The notes: a model not told the origin generated them from the sequence alone. Shown: positions 1-8,831, counted from the stretch's first letter. The stretch is DNA of 42,803 bases from Candidatus Nanopelagicales bacterium (GCA_025456065.1 JALOLH010000038.1:1-42803), one strand, 5' to 3'. Numbers and translations: made by a program.

Positions 1-642
1 CGCGAGATCTGCGACGCCCACGACGTGCTGCTCGTGGCCGACGAGACCATCTGCGCCATGGGCCGCATCGGCGACTGGTTCGCCATGAACCGGTTCGGCG
101 TGCAGCCCGACATCATGACGTTCGCCAAGGGCATCACCTCGGGGTACGCCCCGCTCGGGGCGATGATGGTCCACGACCGGCTGTTCGAGCCGTTCGCGAC
201 CGGCACGAACGCCTTCCTGCACGGCTACACCTGGGGCGGCCACCCGGTCTCCTGCGCCGTGGCCCTGGCCAACCTGGACGTCTTCGAGCGCGAGGGGCTC
301 AACGCCCACGTCCGTGCCAACGAGGGCGCGTTCCGCGCGACGCTGGAACGGCTGCTCGACCTCGACATCGTCGGCGACGTCCGCGGCGAGGGCTACTTCT
401 ACGGCATCGAGCTGGTCAAGGACAAGGCGACCAAGGAGACCTTCGACGACGCGGAGTCCGAGCGCCTGCTGCGCGGGTTCCTGTCCAGGGCGCTGTTCGA
501 CGCGGGGCTGTACTGCCGGGCCGACGACCGCGGCGACCCTGTGATCCAGCTCGCGCCGCCGCTCATCGTCGGGCAGGCGGAGTTCGACGAGATGGAGCAG
601 ATCCTGCGTGCGGTCCTCACCGAGGGGATGAACCTGCTCTAG
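1..642 (+). CDS. Class III (omega) aminotransferase, C-terminal part, 5' end outside window
   Basis: A PLP-dependent class III aminotransferase that moves an amino group from a terminal amine or omega-amino acid to a keto acid. The frame is already open at base 1, so the N-terminal part lies upstream of the window. The visible 213 residues include the cofactor-binding stretch LLVADETICAMGR and the Schiff-base lysine in TFAKGITSGYAPLGAM (codon 127-129), followed by the HGYTWGGHPVSCA segment and the small C-terminal domain with GEGYFYGIELVKD. The stop codon TAG (640-642) is followed at once by the next ATG. Neighbouring FAD amine oxidoreductase and PutA genes suggest polyamine, GABA or aminovalerate catabolism (SpuC or GabT/DavT-like), but the substrate cannot be read from sequence. 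Confidence 0.9.
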   Translation, partial: REICDAHDVLLVADETICAMGRIGDWFAMNRFGVQPDIMTFAKGITSGYAPLGAMMVHDRLFEPFATGTNAFLHGYTWGGHPVSCAVALANLDVFEREGLNAHVRANEGAFRATLERLLDLDIVGDVRGEGYFYGIELVKDKATKETFDDAESERLLRGFLSRALFDAGLYCRADDRGDPVIQLAPPLIVGQAEFDEMEQILRAVLTEGMNLL

Positions 643-1296
643 ATGGACGCCACCCCCCGCACGACCCTGGGCCGCAAGGCCGACCGCGGCTCGCACGATC
701 GCCTGGCCGCCGACGCGATCCTGGCCGAGGCCCTGGTCGGCCACGTGGGGCTGATCGACGCCACCGGCGCGCCCGTCGTCCTGCCGGTCGCGATCGCCCC
801 CGACGGCGACCGGGTGCTCATCCACGGCTCGACCGGGGCACGCCTGTTCCGCACGCTCGCCGGTGGTGCCCCCGCCTGCCTCACGGTGACGCTGCTCGAC
901 GGCCTGGTGCTGGCGCGCAGCGCCTTCGAGTCGAGCATGGACTACCGCAGCCTCGTGGTGCTCGGGGCCTTCATCGAGGTGGTCGGCGAGGACAAGGTGC
1001 GCGCGCTGCGGGTGCTCACCGACCACCTGACCCCCGGCCGCTGGGACGCGCTGCGCCCGATGACGGCGAAGGAGGTGGCCGCGACGATGGTCCTCGCCCT
1101 GCCGCTCGCCGAGTTCTCGGTCAAGGCTCGGACCGGGGGCACCGACGAGCCGGTCGAGGACCGGGACTGGCCGATCTGGGCCGGGCAGCTGCCGGTCGTC
1201 GTCGGGACGGGCACGCCCATCCGGGAGCCCGGGGTGCCCGACGACGTGCCGGGTCCGCTCGCCCCGCGTGCGCTGGGCGGGCCGGGGGCGCTGTGA
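643..1296 (+). CDS. Pyridoxamine 5'-phosphate oxidase-family flavin split-barrel protein
   Basis: A 217-residue protein of the FMN-binding split-barrel (PPOX-like, NimA-like) group. The start TTLGRKADRGSHDR and the following ILAEALVGHVGLIDATGAPVVLPV are typical of this group, as is the later VLIHGSTGARLFRTLAGGAPACLTVTLLDGLVLAR with its strand-loop-strand pattern around the FMN pocket. True PdxH has a different C-terminal motif, so this is not called pdxH. The ATG directly abuts the stop of the aminotransferase, so the two are probably co-translated. A flavin- or F420-binding reductase or nitroimidazole-type redox function is possible. The tail after residue 185 is Pro/Gly rich and probably disordered. 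Confidence 0.8.
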   Translation: MDATPRTTLGRKADRGSHDRLAADAILAEALVGHVGLIDATGAPVVLPVAIAPDGDRVLIHGSTGARLFRTLAGGAPACLTVTLLDGLVLARSAFESSMDYRSLVVLGAFIEVVGEDKVRALRVLTDHLTPGRWDALRPMTAKEVAATMVLALPLAEFSVKARTGGTDEPVEDRDWPIWAGQLPVVVGTGTPIREPGVPDDVPGPLAPRALGGPGAL

Positions 1297-1355
1297 CCGA
1301 CCTCCGGCGCCTCGGCCGCCCCTCGGCCACGCTCGCGCCCATCCCCGCCCTCTGT

Positions 1356-1390
1356 CATGGATCCGGTCGATCAGATCGTCCGAATCCATG
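1356..1390. promoter_or_regulatory. 35-bp near-perfect palindrome, probable operator
   Basis: Left arm CATGGATCCGGTCGATC (1356-1372), central A at 1373, right arm GATCGTCCGAATCCATG (1374-1390). The arms match at 15 of 17 positions. The right arm ends exactly on the ATG of the FAD oxidoreductase, and the whole element fills the second half of the 91-bp gap after the flavin protein gene. A dimeric repressor bound here would cover the start region of the gene. The regulator is not identifiable. Confidence 0.6.
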
Positions 1391-2776
1391 ACACACGAGG
1401 CAGGGGGCCTGCGGGACCTCTCGTTCTGGTGGGACTCGCTGGGAGCGCCCCCGGCCGCACGAGCCCCGCTGGACGGCGACCTCGACGTCGACGTCGCGAT
1501 CGTCGGCGCCGGCTACACCGGACTCTGGACGGCCTACTACCTGACCCAGCTCGAGCCGCGCCTGCAGGTGGCCGTGGTGGAGGCCCGGGTCGCCGGCTTC
1601 GGCGCCAGCGGACGCAACGGCGGGTGGTGCTCGGCGCTGTTCCCCGCCTCGATCGACGCGGTGGCCCGTATGTCCTCGCGCGTCGAGGCGCTCGCGATGC
1701 AGCACGCGATGCACGCCACGGTGGACGAGGTCGGCCGTGTCGCCGCGGTCGAGGGACTGGCGATCGACTGGGCCAAGGGCGGGACGGTCGGGCTGGCCCG
1801 CACACAGGCCCAGCTCGAGCGCGCCCGTGCGGCGATCGCGCACTGGCGCTCCTGGGGCTTCGGCGCGGCCGACTACCGCCTGCTCGACGCCGACGAGGCG
1901 GCGGCACGTGCGGGCGCCACCGACGTCCTCGGGGCGACCTTCACGCCGCACTGCGCGGCGATCCACCCGGCGAAGCTCGTGCGGGGCCTCGCCGAGGTCG
2001 TCGAGCGGCGCGGCGTGCGCATCCTCGAGCAGACCGTCGCGACGTCGGTCGAGGCCGGCGTGGTGCGCACCGCGTGGGGCGACGTCCGTGCGCCGTTCGT
2101 GGTGCGAGCCACGGAGGGGTTCACCGCCCGCCTGCCCGGCCACCGCCGGACGTTGCTGCCGGTCTACTCGCTCATGCTCGCGACCGAGCCGCTGCCCGAC
2201 GACGTGTGGGCCGAGATCGGCCTCGCGGCACGGGAGACGTTCAACGACGCCCGGCACCTCATCATCTACGGCCAGCGGACCGCCGACGGGCGGCTCGCCT
2301 TCGGCGGCCGCGGCGCTCCCTACCACTTCGCCTCCCGCGTCGAGGGGGGCTTCGACCGGGTCCCCGCGGTGCACGAGGGGCTCTGGCGGACGCTGGTCGA
2401 GCTGTTCCCCGTCCTCGCGCCATACCGGGCGACCCACACGTGGGGCGGCCCGCTCGGCATCCCCCGCGACTGGTTCGCCTCGTGCGGCCTGGACCGACGC
2501 ACGGGCCTGGCCTGGGCGGGTGGCTACGTCGGCGACGGCGTCGCGACCAGCAACCTCGCCGGTCGCACCCTGGCCGACCTCATCGTGGGACGCACGACCG
2601 AGCTGACCCGGCTGCCGTGGGTCGGGCACCGGTCGCGGCGGTGGGAGCCGGAGCCGCTGCGGTGGCTCGGGGCGAACGGGGGCCTGGCGGTGATGAGCTC
2701 GGCGGACGCAGCCGAGGCACGGACCGGGCGACCCGCCCGGCGGGCCGCGGTCTTCGGGCGCCTCCTCGGGCACTGA
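1388..2776 (+). CDS. FAD-dependent amine oxidoreductase (DAO family, PuuB-like)
   Basis: A 462-residue flavoprotein of the D-amino-acid-oxidase fold, closest in pattern to gamma-glutamylputrescine oxidoreductase and related glycine-oxidase-like enzymes, which oxidise secondary or primary amines. The Rossmann motif GAGYTG lies at residues 40-45, followed by GFGASGRNGGWCSALFP, typical of this family where FAD is attached or bound. The C-terminal GGYVGDGVATSNLAGRTLADL is the second FAD contact. The ATG at 1388 gives the usual short N-terminus (FWWDSLG) before the Rossmann fold. An upstream extension to 1268 is Arg/Pro rich and unlike the family. A 35-bp palindrome ends on this start codon. The aminotransferase upstream and PutA downstream place it in amine or polyamine catabolism; the true substrate is unknown. 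Confidence 0.87.
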   Translation: MTHEAGGLRDLSFWWDSLGAPPAARAPLDGDLDVDVAIVGAGYTGLWTAYYLTQLEPRLQVAVVEARVAGFGASGRNGGWCSALFPASIDAVARMSSRVEALAMQHAMHATVDEVGRVAAVEGLAIDWAKGGTVGLARTQAQLERARAAIAHWRSWGFGAADYRLLDADEAAARAGATDVLGATFTPHCAAIHPAKLVRGLAEVVERRGVRILEQTVATSVEAGVVRTAWGDVRAPFVVRATEGFTARLPGHRRTLLPVYSLMLATEPLPDDVWAEIGLAARETFNDARHLIIYGQRTADGRLAFGGRGAPYHFASRVEGGFDRVPAVHEGLWRTLVELFPVLAPYRATHTWGGPLGIPRDWFASCGLDRRTGLAWAGGYVGDGVATSNLAGRTLADLIVGRTTELTRLPWVGHRSRRWEPEPLRWLGANGGLAVMSSADAAEARTGRPARRAAVFGRLLGH

Positions 2777-2810
2777 CCCGATCGCGTGCCCGTCGGCGGC
2801 GTCGGGGGCG

Positions 2811-2890
2811 TGCGTCGGCGGGGGCGGGGCTGCGCGGCGTGCGTCGGCGGGGGCGGGGCTGCGCGGCGTGCATCGGCGGGGGCGGGGCTG
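2811..2890. repeat. 29-bp GC-rich tandem repeat, about 2.8 copies
   Basis: Two perfect 29-bp units (2811-2839 and 2840-2868), each beginning TGCGTCGGCGGGGGCGGGG, and a partial third with one base change (2869-2890). The repeat lies in the 201-bp gap between the FAD oxidoreductase and putA. Confidence 0.85.
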
Positions 2891-2977
2891 AGGTGTCGCG
2901 GAGGCGGCGCGGCGACCGGCCGGCGCCGGCGACACGGCCGCATTGAGTCCCGGCCCGGCGAGGACCACGATGGTCAC

Positions 2978-5900
2978 GTGGACACCGACCTGCGCGCGAG
3001 CTCCGACCTGCTGACCCCCCTGCCCGACGGCGATCGCGTGGTGGACCGGGCCGTCGCCCGGGCCTCCCGGTGGATGAACGAGGCGGAAGGGCTGCGCACC
3101 CGCCGGGAGCGGGCGAACCGCGGTCGGCTCACCCGCCTGCTGCGCGACCCCGCGGGGCTGCCCGTGACCATGGCCCTGACCGACGAGGTGATGCGGATCT
3201 CGGACTCGACCCGGGCCGCGGCCACCCTCCAGAGCGCCGCGGAGGGCTCGAACCCGCGCGCCCTCGGGGTGCGCGACCACGTCGGCCTGCGCGCGGTGGC
3301 CCAGGTCGCCCGCCTGGTGCCCGGGCCGTCCATGAAGGTGGTGCACTGGCAGATCCGGGACGCCTCGAAGGGGATCATCCTGCCGGCCGAGCGGGAGCCG
3401 CTGCGCCGGCACCTGCAGCGCCGGGCCCGGGAGGGCGCCCGGCTCAACATCAACGTGCTCGGCGAGGCCGTGCTCGGCGAGGACGAGGCCCGGCACCGGC
3501 TCGAGCGCGTCATCGAGATGCTGACGCGGCCCGAGGTGGGCTACCTCTCGGTGAAGATCTCGGCGATCGCCGCACAGTTGAGCACCTTCGACCACGAGGG
3601 CTCGGTCGACCGGGTCGCCGAGCGGTTGCGCACGCTCTACCGCGCCGCCGCGGCGACGACGCCGCGCACCTTCGTGAACCTGGACATGGAGGAGTACCGC
3701 GACCTCGCCCTCACGATCGACGCCTTCACGCGCGTGCTCGACGAGCCGGCGTTCCTCGACCTCGAGGCCGGCATCGTCCTGCAGGCCTACCTGCCCGAGT
3801 GCCATGCCGAGCTCGAGGGCCTGCTGGCCTGGGCGCAGCGGCGCCGGGCCGCCGGGGGCGCCCAGATCAAGATCCGGATCGTCAAGGGCGCCAACCTCGC
3901 GATGGAGTCCTGCGAGGCGCAGATCCACGGGTGGACCCCCGCGCCGTACGCCTCGAAGGCGGAGGTGGACGCCTCCTGGAAGCGCGCCGTCGACGTCGCG
4001 CTGCGCCCGGAGCACGCCGACGCGGTGCGCGTCGGGATCGCCAGCCACAACCTGTTCGACCTCGCGTGGGCGCTCGAGGTGGCCGCCGAGCGCGGGGTCT
4101 CCGCCCAGGTCGACATCGAGATGCTCGAGGGGATGGCCAACGCCGAGGCACTCGCGATCATCCACGACATCGGCTCGGTGCTGCTGTACGCACCGGTGAC
4201 CAGGACCGACGACTTCGCCTCCGCGGTGGCCTACCTGGTGCGCAGGCTCGACGAGAACACCGCGCCCGAGAACTTCCTGCGGGCCGCGTTCGACCTGACC
4301 GTGGGGTCCGCCGCGTTCGCCGAGCAGGAGCAGCGGTTCCGCGATGCGGTGGCCGCGCGGCACACGGTCAGCACGGACTCCCGGCGGCATGCCCCGCACC
4401 CGCCGGCCGTGACCGAGCCGGAGGTCGAGGGACCGTTCCGCAACGAGCCGGAGCTCGACGTCACCCGCCCGGAGGAGCGGGCCGAGATCGCCAGGGCGCG
4501 CAACCGGCACGCTCCCGGGTGGGGTCGCGCCGTGCCGGTCGTCGTGGACGGCGACGAGCGGGTCGACGGGCTCGAGGACGGGCGCAACCCGGGCGCGGAT
4601 GGGGCGGTCTGGTACTCCTACACCGTCGCCACCCGCGAGGTGGTGGACGACGCGGTCGCGGTGGCCGTCGGCGCGGTGGAGGCGTGGGACGGGCGCGGCC
4701 CGCGCGAGCGCGCCCGCATCCTGTGGGAGGCCGCCCGGATCATGGGCGAGCAGCGCCACGACACCCTGGCAGTGATGGCCCTCGACGCGGGCAAGACCGT
4801 CGAGCAGGCCGGTCCCGAGATCGCCGAGGCGATCGACTTCGCCCGCTTCTACGGGCGCAGCGCGATCCGGCTGCTGGAGGCCGGTCCCGCGAGCGCACCC
4901 GTGGGCGCGGTCGTCGTGGTCCCCCCGTGGAACTTCCCGTACGCCATCCCTGCCGGGGGCGTGCTGGCGGCGCTGGCCGCGGGCAACACCGTGATCCTCA
5001 AGCCCGCCCCCGAGAGCGTCGCGACCGCCTGGCTGCTGGTCCAGCAGCTCTGGCAGGCCGGGGTGCCGCACGAGGTGCTGCAGTTCGTGCCCACCCGCGA
5101 CGACGAGGTCGGCCAGCACCTCGTCACCCATCCCGGCGTGGCCGCCGTGGTCCTCACCGGCTCGTGGGCCACCGCCCGGCTGTTCACCGAGTGGAAGCCC
5201 GACCTGCGCCTGCTGGCCGAGACGTCGGGGAAGAACGCGCTGCTCATCTCGGCCACCGCCGACATCGACGCCGCGGTCAAGGACCTGGTCGCCTCGGCGT
5301 TCGGGCACGCAGGTCAGAAGTGCTCGGCGGCGAGCCTGGCCATCGTCGAGGCCTCGGTCTACGACAACCCGGCGTTCTTCCGCCAGCTGCGGGACGCGGT
5401 GACCACCGAGCACGTCGGCCCGGGCACCGATCCGGCCGTCGTGATCGGCCCGGTGATCCGCCCGGCCGAGGGCCCGTTGCACCGGGCGCTCACCACGCTC
5501 GACACCGGTGAGTCGTGGCTGGTCACACCCCGCCAGCTCGACGACACCGGGCACCTGTGGAGCCCGGGGGTGAAGATCGGCGTCCAGCCGGGGTCGTGGA
5601 GCCACCGGACCGAGTGGTTCGGCCCGGTGCTCGGGGTCATGCGTGCCCCGGACTTCGCCACGGCCATCGCCTGGCAGAACGACGTCGAGTACGGCCTGAC
5701 CGCCGGCCTGCACGCCCTCGACGTGCACGAGTGCGAGACGTGGATCGAGCGCATCGAGGCCGGCAACGCCTACGTCAACCGCGGCACCACGGGCGCGATC
5801 GTGAACCGCCAGCCGTTCGGTGGGTGGAAGAAGTCGGCGGTCGGGCCGACCGCCAAGGCCGGTGGCGAGCAGTACGTCGCCTGCCTGCGCGACTGGGCGC

Positions 5901-6439
5901 CGCCGGCGGGCGCGCTCGGCAACGACGAGGTCCAGCGGTGGTGGGCCGAGATCGGCGGGGCGGCACGCGACCTGACCGGGCTGACCGTCGAGCGCAACCT
6001 CGTGCGCTTCCGGCCCTTGGCCAAGCCCCTCCTGGTGCGGGTGGACGCCGACACGCGGCGGGAGGACCTCGAGACCGTGCGCCGGCTCTCGGCGCGCACC
6101 GGCACCCCGATCCTGCTCAGCGCGGCCGCGTCGCGCGGCGCGGACACGGTCGTCGAGTCGGTCGAGGCGGCCCGCGGCCGGGTGGCCCGGGGCGAGGTCA
6201 GCCGGGTCCGTTGGCTGTCCGGCGAGGACGCCGGGGACCTGGCCGTCGTCGGCCTCACCGTCGGGGTCAGCGTCGATCGGCGGCCCATTGCCGGGTCGGT
6301 GGCCGTGGAGGGACCGCGCTGGATGCACGAGCAGAGCGTGTGCATCACCGCGCACCGGTACGGCAACGTCGGCGCCGGCCCGCAGCCGCGCGTGCCCGGC
6401 GAGGCCGGGCCCGGTCGGCCGCTCCCGGCTGGGCGGTGA
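2978..6439 (+). CDS. putA: Bifunctional proline dehydrogenase / L-glutamate gamma-semialdehyde dehydrogenase
   Basis: This enzyme oxidises proline to pyrroline-5-carboxylate in an FAD-dependent barrel and then the semialdehyde to glutamate with NAD. With the GTG at 2978 it is 1153 residues, about the usual size for the actinobacterial fusion. The proline dehydrogenase barrel covers roughly residues 100-460 with YLSVKISAIAAQLSTF, the IRIVKGAN motif (Lys near 303), SHNLFDLAWAL and IEMLEGMAN. The aldehyde dehydrogenase domain follows with PPWNFPYAIP (Trp near 651), catalytic Glu near 748 in LAETSGKN and catalytic Cys near 782 in GQKCSAAS. QPFGGWKKSAVGPTAKAGG marks its end, and a C-terminal family-specific extension follows. 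No DNA-binding domain is present, so this PutA is not self-regulating in the enterobacterial way. Codons before 2978 translate to repeat-derived low-complexity sequence. The next transporter starts 55 bp downstream. Confidence 0.95.
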   Translation: MDTDLRASSDLLTPLPDGDRVVDRAVARASRWMNEAEGLRTRRERANRGRLTRLLRDPAGLPVTMALTDEVMRISDSTRAAATLQSAAEGSNPRALGVRDHVGLRAVAQVARLVPGPSMKVVHWQIRDASKGIILPAEREPLRRHLQRRAREGARLNINVLGEAVLGEDEARHRLERVIEMLTRPEVGYLSVKISAIAAQLSTFDHEGSVDRVAERLRTLYRAAAATTPRTFVNLDMEEYRDLALTIDAFTRVLDEPAFLDLEAGIVLQAYLPECHAELEGLLAWAQRRRAAGGAQIKIRIVKGANLAMESCEAQIHGWTPAPYASKAEVDASWKRAVDVALRPEHADAVRVGIASHNLFDLAWALEVAAERGVSAQVDIEMLEGMANAEALAIIHDIGSVLLYAPVTRTDDFASAVAYLVRRLDENTAPENFLRAAFDLTVGSAAFAEQEQRFRDAVAARHTVSTDSRRHAPHPPAVTEPEVEGPFRNEPELDVTRPEERAEIARARNRHAPGWGRAVPVVVDGDERVDGLEDGRNPGADGAVWYSYTVATREVVDDAVAVAVGAVEAWDGRGPRERARILWEAARIMGEQRHDTLAVMALDAGKTVEQAGPEIAEAIDFARFYGRSAIRLLEAGPASAPVGAVVVVPPWNFPYAIPAGGVLAALAAGNTVILKPAPESVATAWLLVQQLWQAGVPHEVLQFVPTRDDEVGQHLVTHPGVAAVVLTGSWATARLFTEWKPDLRLLAETSGKNALLISATADIDAAVKDLVASAFGHAGQKCSAASLAIVEASVYDNPAFFRQLRDAVTTEHVGPGTDPAVVIGPVIRPAEGPLHRALTTLDTGESWLVTPRQLDDTGHLWSPGVKIGVQPGSWSHRTEWFGPVLGVMRAPDFATAIAWQNDVEYGLTAGLHALDVHECETWIERIEAGNAYVNRGTTGAIVNRQPFGGWKKSAVGPTAKAGGEQYVACLRDWAPPAGALGNDEVQRWWAEIGGAARDLTGLTVERNLVRFRPLAKPLLVRVDADTRREDLETVRRLSARTGTPILLSAAASRGADTVVESVEAARGRVARGEVSRVRWLSGEDAGDLAVVGLTVGVSVDRRPIAGSVAVEGPRWMHEQSVCITAHRYGNVGAGPQPRVPGEAGPGRPLPAGR

Positions 6440-6462
6440 TCCGGACCACGACCCGTCCGGCA

Positions 6463-6482
6463 GGCCGGCGGACTGGCCGGCC
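6463..6482. terminator. Perfect 7-bp hairpin between putA and MFS gene
   Basis: GGCCGGC (6463-6469), loop GGACTG, GCCGGCC (6476-6482). There is no T-run, so it may be a weak terminator or an RNA 3'-end stabiliser in the 55-bp gap. Confidence 0.4.
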
Positions 6483-6494
6483 CGGGCGGCGGTG

Positions 6495-7737
6495 ATGCGC
6501 GCGTTCGGGGCGATCCTGCAGCACCCGGGTGCCCTGGTGATGAGCGCCTCGGCCCTGGTCGGCCGGTTCCCGATCGCGATGCTGGGCCTGGCCCTCACGC
6601 TGCTGGTCGTGGCGGAGACCGGGCTGTACGCCCGGGCCGGTGCGGTGGCGGCGCTGCTGACCGTCGGGGGTGCGGTCGGCGGCCCGCTCAGTTCGCGCCT
6701 GGCCGATCGGCATGGCCAGGACCGGGTGCTCCCCCCGCTGGTGGCCCTGCATGTGGTCGCCGTCGCGGCGCTCACCGCCGCGGTGCTGCGCGGCTGGCCG
6801 ACCGCCCTGTGGCTGGGGCTCGCCTTCGCCGCCGGCCTCGTGCTGCCGAACTTCGGCGCCATGGTCCGCCCGCTGGGCCAGCCTCGTCCCCGACGACGAC
6901 CAGCGCACCACGGCATTCGCCCTCGAGGCGACGCTCGACGAGCTCATCTTCGTCCTGGGCCCGGTGGTGGTCACCGCGCTGGCCGTCGGCGTCACGCCCT
7001 GGTCGGCCGTGCTGGCCTCCGTGCTGCTCACCGTCGCCGGGGGGCTGGCCTTCGCGGCGCAGCGGCGCACCCAGCCGGCGCCCGCACCGGGCGGGGCGCG
7101 GGCCTCGGCTGACCTCTGGGGCAACGGGCCACTCCGGTTGCTGGTGGTCCTGCTCGCCGCCATGGGCCTGGTCTTCGGTGCGCTGGACGTGAGCACGATC
7201 GCCTTCGCCCGCGAGCGGGGGGTGCCCGGCGCGACCGGCCTCCTGCTCGCGCTGTTCGCCCTGGCCAGTGGCGCCACCGGCCTGTTCCTCGGCGCGCGCC
7301 CGGGCCTGCTCCCGATGCGCTCGCAGCTGCTGGCCGGGGCAGCTGCGCTCACCGCCGCGACCCTCGTCCTGCCGTTCGTCACGCCGGTACCGGCCTACGG
7401 CGCGGCCATGTTCGCCGCTGGGCTCGGTGTCTCCGCAGTGCTCATCGGTGCGATGCAGCTGATCGAGGCCGCCGTCCCGGCCGCCCGGCTCACCGAGGCC
7501 CTCGCCCTGGGCATCGCGGGGATCCAGCTGGGGTTCGCGGCCGCGGCAGCCCTCGCCGGAGCCCTGATCGACTGGGCCGGACCCTCCGCCGGCCTCGCGG
7601 TCGGCTCGCTCGCGGCGGGCACCGCGCTGCTGCTCGTCCTCGTCGTGGGGCGTCGGCTGGCCGGGATCCTCACGCGCCAGGACGCGCCAGTGGGGCGCCC
7701 GGGGCGGTCGGCCGGCGGAACAGCCCCTCCTGGGTGA
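6495..7737 (+). pseudogene. MFS transporter with an internal frameshift
   Basis: A major-facilitator-type membrane transporter with about 12 helices. The first frame (6495 to about 6870) gives MRAFGAILQHPGALVMSAS through FAAGLVLPNFGAMVR. The second frame, continuing to 7737, gives WASLVPDDDQRTTAFALEATLD and all later helices. Family members read xxVRARWAxLxP without a break at this point, so about two bases (or one extra) distinguish this sequence from an intact gene near 6867-6873, within a run of C and G. The restored protein would be about 414 residues. The rest of both halves keeps normal codon use and hydrophobic pattern, which suggests either a very recent mutation or a sequencing or assembly error. 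The last 68 bases overlap the end of the convergent thioesterase gene. Substrate unknown. Confidence 0.8.
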
Positions 7738-8617
7738 CCGAGACCACGATCTCCCCGTTCGTGTCGAACATGCGGCCGCGGGCGAACCCGAGCCCGCGAT
7801 CGGCGGCCGGCGACTGCGTCACGTAGAGGGTCCAGGCATCCGCCCGGTACGGCCGGTGGAACCACATGGCGTGGTCGAGGCTGGCGACCTCGAGGTCCCC
7901 GGAGCCCACGAAGTACCCGTGCCGCCGCTGGACGGCGTCGAGCAGCGTCGCGTCGGAGAGGTACGTCGCCACGCACAGGTGCAGCAGCGGGTCGTCGGGC
8001 ATCGGGCCGTCCGCACGGAACCACAGCACGTCCTCACCCGGGTAGTCGCCACCCCCCAGCTGGGTCGGATGGTCGGCGTAGGTGTCGCCCCACCAGCTGA
8101 CGATCCCCTCGGCGAAGCCGCGGACCGGGCGGATGTCCAACGGCAGCGTGACGTCGAGCATGATCGGCGGCAGGGCCACCTCCAGCGCGGGGTCGATGAG
8201 CTCGCGCAGGGACGGCAGCGCGTCGGGGCTGGGCGCGTGCGGCGCGCGGACCGTGTGGACGACTGGGGCGGCCTCCGGCAGGTGGAACGACACCGACATC
8301 GCGAACGTGACCTTGCCGTGCTGGTGGGCCAGGACGCGCCGGACGCTGAACCCCCGGCCGTCGCGCATGCGCTCGACGCGGAACTCCACCGGCCGGCTGG
8401 GGTCACCGGGTCGCAGGAAGTAGGCGTGCAGGGAGTGCACCTCGCGCTCGGGGTCGACGGTCCGGCCCGCGGCCACCAGTGCCTGTGCGGCCACCTGGCC
8501 GCCGAAGATCCGCGTGTACGCCACGTCCCGGCTCGCCCCGACGAAGACGTCGTTCGGCTGGCGCTCCAGGTCGAGCAGGTCCAGCAGGGCGTCGATGGGT
8601 GCGTCCACGGCACGCAT
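7670..8617 (-). CDS. tesB: Acyl-CoA thioesterase II (TesB type, double hotdog)
   Basis: Hydrolyses acyl-CoA to free acid and CoA. The 315-residue protein starts MRAVDAPIDALLDLLDLE and has the two hotdog halves of TesB: FGGQVAAQALVAAGRTV with HSLHAYFLRPGDPS in the first and VATYLSDATLL, VASLDHAMWFHRP and VTQEGLFR in the second. The positions matching the E. coli catalytic triad are Asp222, Ser246 (Thr in E. coli) and Gln296, with exactly the same spacing. Start 8617 was chosen because everything upstream is repeat-derived Arg/Ala/Gly sequence. The C-terminus overlaps the end of the convergent MFS gene by 68 bp. A duplicated 14-bp motif lies 50 bp upstream and may be regulatory. Confidence 0.92.
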   Translation of the reverse strand: MRAVDAPIDALLDLLDLERQPNDVFVGASRDVAYTRIFGGQVAAQALVAAGRTVDPEREVHSLHAYFLRPGDPSRPVEFRVERMRDGRGFSVRRVLAHQHGKVTFAMSVSFHLPEAAPVVHTVRAPHAPSPDALPSLRELIDPALEVALPPIMLDVTLPLDIRPVRGFAEGIVSWWGDTYADHPTQLGGGDYPGEDVLWFRADGPMPDDPLLHLCVATYLSDATLLDAVQRRHGYFVGSGDLEVASLDHAMWFHRPYRADAWTLYVTQSPAADRGLGFARGRMFDTNGEIVVSVTQEGLFRRPTAPGAPLARPGA

Positions 8618-8666
8618 GGTGACAGCCCCGGTGCTCGTGGCCCGACCGGCGCGCTGGGCCGCGTCG

Positions 8667-8694
8667 GAGGTGCGACGTGGGAGGTGCGACGTGG
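8667..8694. repeat. 14-bp direct tandem repeat upstream of tesB
   Basis: GAGGTGCGACGTGG occurs twice with no gap (8667-8680 and 8681-8694), 50 bp upstream of the tesB start. It could be a paired activator or repressor site. Confidence 0.6.
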
Positions 8695-8740
8695 CCGCGA
8701 TGCGCCCGGCGCGCACCGGCCCCACCGAAGCGCGCCCCTG

Positions 8741-8797
8741 CCGACCGCCCCCCGCCCTGCCGACCGCCCCCCGCCCCGCCGACCGCCCCCCGCCCCG
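8741..8797. repeat. 19-bp C-rich tandem repeat, 3 copies plus degenerate fourth
   Basis: Units begin CCGACCGCCCCCCGCCC at 8741, 8760 and 8779. The first differs from the others by one T. A shortened fourth unit follows up to about 8813. Confidence 0.8.
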
Positions 8798-8831
8798 CCG
8801 AGGCCCCGCCCTGCCGGGCCCTCCGCACTTC

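Noticed and set aside
6867-6873. Programmed ribosomal frameshift in the MFS gene
   Set aside because: No slippery heptamer or downstream stimulatory structure is apparent, and MFS genes are not known to use one.
1355-6916. An open frame of 1853 codons on the - strand
   Set aside because: It lies antisense to the FAD oxidoreductase and putA, which are clear genes. Its translation is Arg/Pro/Gly/His rich with no family pattern; long antisense frames are expected at this GC content.
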